A DNA stretch of 5,178 bases. Origin: Candidatus Aminicenantes bacterium UBA876. Its GTDB lineage: Bacteria > Acidobacteriota > Aminicenantia > UBA2199. A program made the translations under genes and the position numbers. Below the pieces are notes generated by a model that saw nothing but the letters and a program-made list of their open reading frames with translations, was not told the origin of the DNA and made no database searches. Of the stretch, positions 1 to 5,048 are shown piece by piece (position 1 is the stretch's first letter; the number at the start of each line of letters is the position of its first letter). Location of the stretch: assembly GCA_002294665.1 (NCBI GenBank), contig DBFQ01000045.1:1-5178 (forward strand), in the 5' to 3' direction.

Positions 1-31
1 AGGACAACAGTGATTTGGGATTTAAAAAAGG

Positions 32-56
32 TGCCAGGTATCAGGTGACAGGAAGG
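32..56. repeat. CAGGT-type short direct repeats
   Basis: Three successive copies of a CAGG-containing unit (CCAGGTAT, CAGGTGA, CAGGAAG) sit head to tail at 7-8 nt spacing. They resemble the degenerate intergenic CAGGT tracts I recall from some Desulfobacterota and related genomes. That comparison is from memory. No function is assigned. Confidence 0.55.
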
Positions 57-66
57 CGGGCAACCA

Positions 67-95
67 GTGAAAAGTGAAAAGGTGAAAGTGAAAAG
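67..95. repeat. GTGAAAA heptamer tandem array
   Basis: Three exact GTGAAAA copies (67-73, 74-80, 88-94) and one variant, GGTGAAA (81-87), lie in a strict 7-nt register and run into a poly-A stretch. This is directly visible. It looks like slippage-prone microsatellite DNA rather than a protein-binding array, but the regular spacing could allow either. Confidence 0.8.
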
Positions 96-114
96 AAAAA
101 AATCCGCAAAGAGC

Positions 115-169
115 TTTTAAAAACTTCCCTTCCGCCCTCAACTCTCTCAACTGCCTCAACTTTTTAAAA
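115..169. repeat. 9-bp A/T inverted repeat enclosing the CTCAACT array
   Basis: TTTTAAAAA at 115-123 is the exact reverse complement of TTTTTAAAA at 161-169. Two more pairs are possible inside after one mismatch. The loop of about 37 nt and the all-A/T stem make a stable RNA hairpin unlikely. It may mark the edges of a degenerate repeat unit. Confidence 0.4.
137..161. repeat. CTCAACT direct repeats with 9-nt period
   Basis: The heptamer CTCAACT occurs exactly three times, starting at 137, 146 and 155, separated by the dinucleotides CT and GC. The period is 9 nt. It lies between two almost complementary A/T runs (TTTTAAAAA at 115-123 and TTTTTAAAA at 161-169), which form a perfect 9-bp inverted repeat around it. 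Confidence 0.75.
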
Positions 170-259
170 TAGAGTTAGAGAAACGCCCAGCAGCACTTTC
201 TGTTGCGTCCTGCTTCTTTTCCCGTGTTTACTTCGGAAAAATTGTCGGATTGCGAAACA

Positions 260-288
260 TTGAAAAGCCGCTGCACAGCGGTTACAAT
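260..288 (+). promoter_or_regulatory. Sigma70-like promoter of pgsA, leaderless geometry
   Basis: A -35 element TTGAAA (260-265) and a -10 element TACAAT (283-288) are separated by the optimal 17 bp. Each differs from its consensus (TTGACA, TATAAT) at one position. Start sites normally lie about 7 nt past the -10, here around 295-297, which is the first base of the pgsA ATG or within two bases of it. No Shine-Dalgarno sequence precedes that ATG. The predicted transcript is therefore leaderless or nearly so. Confidence 0.72.
268..281. promoter_or_regulatory. Palindrome in the pgsA promoter spacer, possible operator
   Basis: CCGCTG (268-273) and CAGCGG (276-281) are exact reverse complements separated by two bases, CA. 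The palindrome lies entirely between the -35 and -10 elements, where a bound repressor would block RNA polymerase or a MerR-type activator could act by distorting the spacer. The spacer is already the optimal 17 bp, which favours a repressor over the MerR mechanism. The cognate protein is not in the window. The palindrome could also be chance. Confidence 0.4.
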
Positions 289-296
289 ACAACCAC

Positions 297-836
297 ATGA
301 CCATCGCCAACATCATTACCATTGTGCGCATCGTGCTGGTACCGATTTTCCTCGTGGTCCTTTTGACTGAAATGCAGAACAAGGAGATCATCGCGTTTGC
401 CGTCTTTATCCTGGCTTCCGTTTCGGACGCATTGGACGGTTACTTCGCACGACGATTTGACCAGGTCACGCCGCTGGGAAAGTTTCTCGACCCACTGGCG
501 GACAAGCTGCTGGTAGCGGCGGCGTTGCTGGCTCTGGTTTACCATCAATACGTTGAGACCTGGGTCGCAGCCGTAATCATTTTTCGTGAAATCCTGATTA
601 CCGCGCTGCGCTTTTACTCTCTGGTCCAGGAAGCAGTGTTTGCCGCTTCATGGATCGCCAAGAAAAAGACGTTGATGCAGATCATCGGTATTTCCGTACT
701 CATCCTTCACCCCAAGATGCCGCGTCCCGATTTTTTTTACTGGACGGGGACCATCATCCTTTATATCGCCGTGGTTCTGACGGTTTACAGCGCGGTAGAG
801 TATGTATTGAAATACGCCAGGTTCAGCCGGGAATAG
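297..836 (+). CDS. pgsA: CDP-diacylglycerol--glycerol-3-phosphate 3-phosphatidyltransferase
   Basis: This 179-residue integral inner-membrane enzyme condenses CDP-diacylglycerol with sn-glycerol 3-phosphate to give phosphatidylglycerophosphate and CMP, the committed step to phosphatidylglycerol and cardiolipin. The full CDP-alcohol phosphatidyltransferase signature is present with correct spacing: D44, D47-G48, A51-R52, G61, D65 and D69, which bind the divalent metals and the CDP moiety. Hydrophobic segments lie at about 5-23, 31-43, 70-82, 88-105, 125-137 and 148-170. Length and N-terminus (short polar start, then a helix containing an Arg-Ile-Val-Leu-Val-Pro stretch) match typical PgsA, which supports the ATG at 297. 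No Shine-Dalgarno motif precedes it, in keeping with the leaderless promoter placement. The next gene starts 3 nt after the stop, so the two are probably co-transcribed. Other CDP-alcohol transferases, such as phosphatidylserine synthase, are less likely from length and N-terminus. Confidence 0.93.
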   Translation: MTIANIITIVRIVLVPIFLVVLLTEMQNKEIIAFAVFILASVSDALDGYFARRFDQVTPLGKFLDPLADKLLVAAALLALVYHQYVETWVAAVIIFREILITALRFYSLVQEAVFAASWIAKKKTLMQIIGISVLILHPKMPRPDFFYWTGTIILYIAVVLTVYSAVEYVLKYARFSRE

Positions 837-839
837 CCA

Positions 840-1808
840 GTGCCATATAAGAAGTATCCATCCATCCGGGCTGCAGGGATCCGCTTTGAATCGGTTCACA
901 ATCGTCCGGCGAAAATCAAGGCGGATGAATTCGCGCGCCCGGTGTATCCGGGCAGCAGCCTGGCTGATTTTTTTTCCGCGCTGCCGAAAACAGGCGCCGC
1001 CGCCGACCTGCTTTCCTTCTCTAAACGCCTGCGCGAGGCGCGTAGAGGAGATTTTCCCGTCATCCTGGGAATGGATGATGCGGCGGCTGAAGCTGCGTTG
1101 CAGCCCTTGATCATCGACCTGATGGAGCGCGGCTGGATATCCGCCCTGGCCGTCTCCTGGAGCGTCGCTGTCGCCGATTTTGAAATCGCCCTGACCGGTT
1201 TCGTCGGCCGCAACAGCGAAGCCAGTGATGATTATTCCGTGACCGAAGAAACCGGATTGCTGTTGAATGCCGGGTTGAAAGAAGGTCAGCAACAGAAGAT
1301 CGGCTGCGGCGAGGCCATCGGCCTTTACATGACGCAAGCCGGTTTTGCTTTTTCCAGCCATAGCCTGATTTATAACGCTTACAAGCTGAATATTCCGGTA
1401 ACGGTTCATCCCGGCGGGATTCAGAATCCCACGCGCCTGCATCCCCACCTGGACTCCACGGTCCTGACGGTTCTGGGAGAGCGGGATTTCTTTTTATTGA
1501 CTTCCATCCTCAGCCGCATGGACAAGGGCGGGGTATGGATTCAGGCCGGACCCTCGGTGCTGCTGGCGGAACTGGTCCGGGACGCAATGAATTTCTGCGC
1601 GGCCAGCGCCATTCAGCGGCCGCGCATGGATATGGGGATTTTTACCGATATCCACCCGCACCGGGAAGAGGAGAATATCATGGCCGAGTGCCGCCGCGCG
1701 GGGGGCTGGTGCCGGCGAATTCCCGGCGATCTGTCGCTGATGATGCCGCTTCTGGCGGCCCTGCTGTTGAATCCATGCGCGGATGAATCCCCTCCGGAGA
1801 AGTCATGA
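840..1808 (+). CDS. Divergent deoxyhypusine synthase-like protein, probable pseudoenzyme
   Basis: This 322-residue soluble protein starts with GTG 3 nt after the pgsA stop, with a weak GGGA element about 7 nt upstream. It is collinear with the bacterial deoxyhypusine synthase-like family as I recall it: FARPVYPGSSLADFF (31-45), a P-V-I-L-G-M strand (73-78), LIIDLMERGWISALA (90-104), DFEIALTG (113-120), EETGLLLN (136-143), IPVTVH (185-190), GGVW (230-233) and MPLLAALL (302-309). Segments where that family carries conserved polar residues are altered: GMGGHVIK-like becomes GMDDAAAE (77-84), NGAGAIH-like becomes SWSVAVA (106-112), HVAIGTDIIHMHP-like becomes HPGGIQNPTRLHP (190-202), and HHEIM-like becomes GDLSLM (296-301). 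True DHS transfers an aminobutyl group from spermidine to a protein lysine using NAD. The changes suggest that chemistry is lost, an inference from a remembered consensus. The stop overlaps the next start. Confidence 0.68.
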   Translation: MPYKKYPSIRAAGIRFESVHNRPAKIKADEFARPVYPGSSLADFFSALPKTGAAADLLSFSKRLREARRGDFPVILGMDDAAAEAALQPLIIDLMERGWISALAVSWSVAVADFEIALTGFVGRNSEASDDYSVTEETGLLLNAGLKEGQQQKIGCGEAIGLYMTQAGFAFSSHSLIYNAYKLNIPVTVHPGGIQNPTRLHPHLDSTVLTVLGERDFFLLTSILSRMDKGGVWIQAGPSVLLAELVRDAMNFCAASAIQRPRMDMGIFTDIHPHREEENIMAECRRAGGWCRRIPGDLSLMMPLLAALLLNPCADESPPEKS

Positions 1809-2161
1809 CGCTTCACTTTTCTCTTTCCGCCGCTTCCATGCTGCGGATGATCCGGAGCCATAAAAAGCCCTGCTCAGGCTGGATAACCGGAACGGTGTTG
1901 GGGCAAACCTGGATGGTGGACAACCTGGTCGCCGGCGATTTCCCGTATTCAGCCGCTGATGAAGACATGGCGATTGCGATCGATGCCTGGCAGGATGAAT
2001 TGATCGGAGAGTTCTTCGCGTTCCGGGAACCCGGTTCGCTGCCGGAAATTGCGGCGGGCCTGGTGATATTGATTTTTTCCGATCGCCTGGAAGTGATGGA
2101 TGAGGACGGCAAGGGTACTCAGCCGATAGAACCGGTTTTCGTGGACCCGGGATCCCGGTGA
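1805..2161 (+). CDS. Hypothetical protein, translationally coupled, unknown function
   Basis: I do not confidently recognise this 118-residue protein. Its ATG shares an ATGA overlap with the stop of the DHS-like gene, and a GGAGAAG purine run (about 1796-1802) lies just upstream, so it is very likely translated in a coupled way and may be a partner of that protein. It is acidic and soluble, with no signal peptide or membrane helix. Hydrophobic strand-like stretches occur at about 25-33 and 84-91. The order of features faintly recalls the JAMM/MPN (JAB) metalloprotease fold: an N-terminal helix, a G-rich strand pair (25-43), a loop GEFFAFREPGSLP (68-80) where JAMM proteins have their HxHP motif and a later Ser/Asp, then a strand. 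The metal-binding histidines are absent, so it would be a degenerate relative at best. That link is speculative, while the coding assignment rests on the overlap and lack of a better frame. Confidence 0.7.
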   Translation: MTLHFSLSAASMLRMIRSHKKPCSGWITGTVLGQTWMVDNLVAGDFPYSAADEDMAIAIDAWQDELIGEFFAFREPGSLPEIAAGLVILIFSDRLEVMDEDGKGTQPIEPVFVDPGSR

Positions 2162-2273
2162 CCGGGGCGTTCCGGAAACGGGAAACGGCAGGCACGGCCT
2201 TGGGCCGGCGTCTGAATCCGGGCGGTTTCAAGCAACCGGGTTTTTACCCGCAATTGATTGCATAGGAGATATC
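2162..2273. other. Intergenic spacer with small inverted repeats
   Basis: This 112-nt gap contains three small symmetric elements: CGGCC/GGCCG (2195-2199 and 2203-2207, 3-nt loop), CGGGT/ACCCG (2237-2241 and 2246-2250, TTTT loop), and GCAAT/ATTGC (2250-2254 and 2257-2261, 2-nt centre). None is followed by a U-tract, so I do not call an intrinsic terminator. No convincing -35/-10 pair is visible, so the downstream SDR gene may be read through from upstream or use a non-standard promoter. Confidence 0.45.
2264..2269 (+). promoter_or_regulatory. Shine-Dalgarno of the SDR gene
   Basis: AGGAGA lies 4 nt before the ATG at 2274, the clearest ribosome binding site in the window. It fixes that start. 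It also contrasts with the two promoter-proximal genes, pgsA and the lipoprotein gene, which lack one. Confidence 0.8.
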
Positions 2274-3062
2274 ATGGACCTTCAACTGAGAGATCAAGTC
2301 GCGCTGGTTACCGCGGCGTCGCGCGGACTGGGCTTTGCCGTTGCCGATACGCTTGCGGCCGAGGGAGCCCGGGTCGTGATGGCTTCGCGCTCCGATGCCA
2401 TTAAAACCGCTGCCGAACGCATCGCTCATGGGAAAATCCATCCTCCCGTGGCATTGCAGGCTGACCTGTCCAAACGCCAGGATATCGATCACCTGGTGCA
2501 GAAGACCCTGAAGCATTATGGACGCATCGACATCCTGTTCATCAATGCCGGCGGTCCGGATCCGGGGAACTTTTCCCAAATCGATGTGAATCAATGGGAA
2601 GCGGGAATGAACTTGACCATCATGAGCGCCGTGCTGCTGTGCCGTGCCGTGGTTCCGGTCATGCTCAGGCAGCAACGGGGAAGCATCGTGGCATCCCAGT
2701 CGATGTCCGTCAAACAGCCCGTTGAGAATCTTACCTTGTCGAACGCGCTGCGCCCGGCCGTGGTAGGGTTGATGAAATCCCTCGCCGATGAATTGGGGCC
2801 CTCCGGTATCCGCGTCAACACGATTCATCCGGGATGGACACGCACGGAAAGAGTCGATCAACTGGTTAAAAACCGCTGCCGGACCAACGGGACCACTGAA
2901 GCGGAAGAGATGGAAAAGATCACAAGGGCGATTCCTCTGGGAAGAATCGGAACCCCTGAGGAGTTCGGGCGCGCGGCGGCCTGGCTGGCGTCGCCCGCGG
3001 CCGCTTTTATTCACGGCCAGGCCCTGGTGATCGATGGCGGCGAGACCCGTTTCCCCCTCTAA
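2274..3062 (+). CDS. Short-chain dehydrogenase/reductase lacking YxxxK (FabG-like subgroup)
   Basis: This is a 262-residue cytoplasmic Rossmann-fold protein of normal classical-SDR length. The cofactor-binding turn is TAASRGLG (13-20, against canonical TGxxxGxG). A basic residue after the second strand (SRSD, 38-41) suggests NADP(H) preference. The NAG motif is INAGG (90-94), and the C-terminal PG motif lies at 186-187, followed by VIDGG (252-256). The candidate catalytic serine is S143. At the position of the catalytic Tyr-x-x-x-Lys the sequence reads S156-N-A-L-R160, so both Tyr and Lys are absent. I recall a subgroup of putative beta-ketoacyl-ACP-reductase-like SDRs with a similar LSNxxR motif, so this is probably a family trait and not recent decay. 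The substrate is unknown. The patatin gene starts 25 nt downstream, indicating an operon. The ATG is fixed by the upstream AGGAGA. Confidence 0.88.
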   Translation: MDLQLRDQVALVTAASRGLGFAVADTLAAEGARVVMASRSDAIKTAAERIAHGKIHPPVALQADLSKRQDIDHLVQKTLKHYGRIDILFINAGGPDPGNFSQIDVNQWEAGMNLTIMSAVLLCRAVVPVMLRQQRGSIVASQSMSVKQPVENLTLSNALRPAVVGLMKSLADELGPSGIRVNTIHPGWTRTERVDQLVKNRCRTNGTTEAEEMEKITRAIPLGRIGTPEEFGRAAAWLASPAAAFIHGQALVIDGGETRFPL

Positions 3063-3087
3063 GCGCAAGGGAGGGCAACTATTTCAA

Positions 3088-3855
3088 ATGAACAGCAAGG
3101 ACCTGGCAAGCGGATTCGGACTGGCATTGGGCGGGGGCGCCGTTCTGGGAGCGGCCCATATCGGGGTGCTGCGGGCGTTCACTGAAAGGGAATTCCCGGT
3201 GCGTTATGTAAGTGGCACCAGTATCGGCGCTTTCATCGGTGCGCTTTATGCCGGCGGTCTCTCGTTGGATACAATCGAAACCATTGCCCTGGATTTGAGA
3301 TGGCTGGATATTTCCAGAATCCGTCCCACGCGTTACGGCTTGCTTTCCAACGAGAAACTGGGCGATATCCTGAAGGAGCGGCTGGGTGACTCGCGAATCG
3401 AAGACAGCAAGATCCCCCTGGCCATGGTCGCCACGGATATCTCGTCCGGCGAAAAAGTCGTATTGGACAAGGGAGACCTGGCGTCCGCGGTGATGGCCAG
3501 CACCTGTATCCCCGGCGTGTTTTCTCCCGTGGAGATCAACGGACGCCTGCTGGTTGACGGCGGTGTCGTTGAAAACGTGCCCATTTCGCCCCTGCGTGAG
3601 ATGGGGGCGGAATTCGTGGTCGGTATCGATCTCAACGCCCACAGCGGGAGTAAGCGTCCTCAGAACATCGTCGAAGTGCTGTTGAACACCTTTGATTTTA
3701 TTCTGATTAACGCCACCCGCCTGCAAACCCGCAAGGCGGATCTCTTGATTGAACCGGACCTGTCCGCATTCAGCATGGTCGATACGGAACAGGTGGCCGA
3801 GTTGATCGCTGTCGGTTACAGGGAAACCCTGGCATTTTTGAAGCAACTTGACTGA
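3088..3855 (+). CDS. Patatin-like phospholipase (serine acyl hydrolase)
   Basis: This 255-residue patatin-domain protein is close in size to compact bacterial members such as RssA. Patatins hydrolyse acyl ester bonds of phospholipids or other lipids with a Ser-Asp dyad. Visible elements in order are the glycine-rich oxyanion loop GGGAVLGAAHIGVL (15-28), the nucleophile elbow G-T-S-I-G (43-47, S45), and the dyad aspartate in DGG (157-159, D157) followed by VVENVP. The loop usually contains an Arg (GGGxRG); here it is Leu at position 20. No signal peptide is present, so it is probably cytoplasmic or peripheral to the inner membrane. The start is the ATG at 3088. A longer in-frame ATG at 3034 would overlap the SDR gene by 29 nt and add a non-family N-terminus. 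An AAGGGAGGG run (3067-3075) serves as a somewhat distant ribosome binding site. It is likely co-transcribed with the SDR gene. Confidence 0.9.
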   Translation: MNSKDLASGFGLALGGGAVLGAAHIGVLRAFTEREFPVRYVSGTSIGAFIGALYAGGLSLDTIETIALDLRWLDISRIRPTRYGLLSNEKLGDILKERLGDSRIEDSKIPLAMVATDISSGEKVVLDKGDLASAVMASTCIPGVFSPVEINGRLLVDGGVVENVPISPLREMGAEFVVGIDLNAHSGSKRPQNIVEVLLNTFDFILINATRLQTRKADLLIEPDLSAFSMVDTEQVAELIAVGYRETLAFLKQLD

Positions 3856-3966
3856 AACAGCCGGATCGCCCCGGCCTGAGCCCTTGCGCATGGTTTTCAA
3901 TCAGAGCCGGATCCGGATTTTGCGCTTGATTCGGGTCTGAAGTAACGGTTTCCGGTGTGTGTGCCA
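3856..3966. other. Intergenic spacer downstream of the patatin gene
   Basis: A 5-bp stem GCCGG/CCGGC (3860-3864 and 3871-3875) lies directly after the stop codon, and a loopless palindrome CCGGATCCGG lies at 3907-3916, followed by a short T run. Either could contribute to transcript ending, but neither is a convincing intrinsic terminator. Short frames here are not supported. Confidence 0.4.
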
Positions 3967-3995
3967 TTGCCCGTTTTTCATCCGGAATGTATACT
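3967..3995 (+). promoter_or_regulatory. Sigma70-like promoter of the lipoprotein gene, leaderless geometry
   Basis: TTGCCC (3967-3972) and TATACT (3990-3995) are separated by exactly 17 bp. The -10 matches consensus at five of six positions and the -35 at four of six. The expected start site, about 7 nt after the -10, is 4002-4003, on the ATG at 4003. There is no Shine-Dalgarno sequence before that ATG. The geometry repeats that of the pgsA promoter, and both have TACAA directly around or after the end of the -10. Confidence 0.65.
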
Positions 3996-4002
3996 TACAA
4001 GC

Positions 4003-5031
4003 ATGAGAAAACGAATCATTCAGGTAAGTCGACTGACATTCTGGCTGGCAACGCTGTTGCTGATATCGCATTGCTCGGTATCCTCGGTTCCCATGCAGGT
4101 ATTGATGCCGGCGGAAGTGGCGATCGAAAACGATATCGAGAATGTCGGCATCATGGACCATTCCCGTCGTGACAGCCGGCGCCTTGTGGATCTGGCAGAG
4201 GAATTTCTGACCCGGGAATCGACCGGCGCCGACGCGATAGCCGCGGAATTCAGCCTGAAAGGGTTGGCGGAGAAGTTGAACGCAGCGCCGCGCTTTACCC
4301 CGGTGGTGATCTACGGCGAACAGGCCGCGGGTGTCGATCTGTTTGCCATGCCCCGGGAACTTCCCTGGGAAGCCGTGCGCCGGATCTGCGACCGATACCG
4401 CCTTGACGCCCTGATCGTACTCGAAAAATTTGACTCGGATATCCAGGTGCGGGATCGTGGCTCCCGGAAGAAAGAAGAAGAGTCAAAGCGCCATGATATC
4501 CGCCTCACCATCTCTGTGAGCTCAGGCTGGAAGATCTATGTTCCCGATTCAAGGCGTGTTATCGATGCAGACATTTATCATGACAGCAAGCATTGGGATG
4601 CGTCGGGCAAGAGCCGCAGGGAAGCCTTGCGTCGCCTTCCCGACAAGCGCGACGCCATCAACGAGGCCGCATATTTTTCCGGGATGCGTTACGGTGAGCG
4701 TATTTCACCCACATGGGTAACGTTGACACGCACGTATTACAGCAAGGGTTGCCCGGAATTTGAATCCGCCAAGCGATACGTAAAGAGCGGTGACTGGGAT
4801 GCGGCGGAACGCTTGTGGCAAGATGTGGCAAGGGGAGCGGACCGCGAATTTGCCGGTAAGGCGATGTACAACCTGGCGTTCAGTGCGGAAATCCGCGGCC
4901 GGCTTGAACAGGCGTACAACCTTGCCAACGAAGCTTACACCCGTTACGGTAACCGCAAAGCTTATCATTACATGCGGGACTTACAGACTCGCATACTCGA
5001 ACAGCGGCGGCTGAGAGAACAGCTGGATTAG
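4003..5031 (+). CDS. DUF6340-like lipoprotein with C-terminal TPR-like helices
   Basis: This 342-residue probable lipoprotein has a basic n-region (MRKR) and a hydrophobic core (11-21), and ends in L-I-S-H-C with the candidate lipidated Cys at 24. His at -1 is unusual for a lipobox, so a membrane anchor or plain secretion is possible. The mature part fits DUF6340 as I recall it: a PAEVAI strand (near 37-42), PWEAVRRICDRYRLDALIVLEKFDSD (from about 121), a G-x-x-Y-x-x-R-I-x-P-x-W-V segment (near 228-240), and a C-terminal region from about 250 with two helical hairpins (SGDWDAAERLWQDVA and LEQAYNLANEAYTRYG) typical of TPR-like repeats. A basic, charged insert lies near 153-167. The molecular function of the family is not known to me; envelope location and protein-protein contact are inferred. 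The ATG at 4003 is chosen because it starts the signal peptide exactly. The in-frame GTG at 3955 would add 16 residues that spoil it and would lie upstream of the promoter. Confidence 0.85.
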   Translation: MRKRIIQVSRLTFWLATLLLISHCSVSSVPMQVLMPAEVAIENDIENVGIMDHSRRDSRRLVDLAEEFLTRESTGADAIAAEFSLKGLAEKLNAAPRFTPVVIYGEQAAGVDLFAMPRELPWEAVRRICDRYRLDALIVLEKFDSDIQVRDRGSRKKEEESKRHDIRLTISVSSGWKIYVPDSRRVIDADIYHDSKHWDASGKSRREALRRLPDKRDAINEAAYFSGMRYGERISPTWVTLTRTYYSKGCPEFESAKRYVKSGDWDAAERLWQDVARGADREFAGKAMYNLAFSAEIRGRLEQAYNLANEAYTRYGNRKAYHYMRDLQTRILEQRRLREQLD

Positions 5032-5048
5032 GTTTGCGGCAAGGGTAG

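Larger units (their letters stand above)
1..259. other. Gene-free left flank with low-complexity repeats
   Basis: No convincing coding region is visible. The first 180 bases are a patchwork of short degenerate direct repeats (listed separately) with A-rich and C/T-rich strand asymmetry, unlike the gene-rich DNA that follows. Positions 180-259 show nothing I can name. The only open frames here are short, on the minus strand, and lack a ribosome binding site or recognisable protein. The block may be the 3' flank of an upstream gene outside the window. Confidence 0.6.

Noticed and set aside
67..161. Repeat blocks as a CRISPR array
   Set aside because: Units are 7-9 nt with no unique spacers of 25-40 nt and no cas genes nearby.
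648..1448. Long minus-strand open frame (266 residues) opposite pgsA and the DHS-like gene
   Set aside because: It spans two unrelated plus-strand genes, its translation is low-complexity and rich in Gln, Arg and Gly without motifs, and it has no family resemblance. It is a shadow of GC-rich coding DNA.
2244..3068. Long minus-strand open frame (274 residues) opposite the SDR gene
   Set aside because: The plus strand encodes a clear SDR with motifs throughout; the reverse translation has none.
3034..3087. Upstream in-frame ATG as the patatin start
   Set aside because: It lies inside the SDR gene, adds 18 residues not typical of patatins, and the ATG at 3088 places the oxyanion loop at the usual distance from the N-terminus with a purine-rich run upstream.
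3079..3900. Long minus-strand open frame (273 residues) opposite the patatin gene
   Set aside because: The plus strand has the patatin Ser-Asp motifs at correct spacing; the reverse frame lacks any recognisable domain.
3907..3916. CCGGATCCGG palindrome as an intrinsic terminator for the patatin operon
   Set aside because: The palindrome has no loop bases, so the RNA stem would be at most three pairs, and the following T run is only three bases.
3955..4002. Upstream GTG start for the lipoprotein
   Set aside because: It would put 16 mostly uncharged residues ahead of a well-formed MRKR signal peptide and would lie upstream of the predicted promoter.
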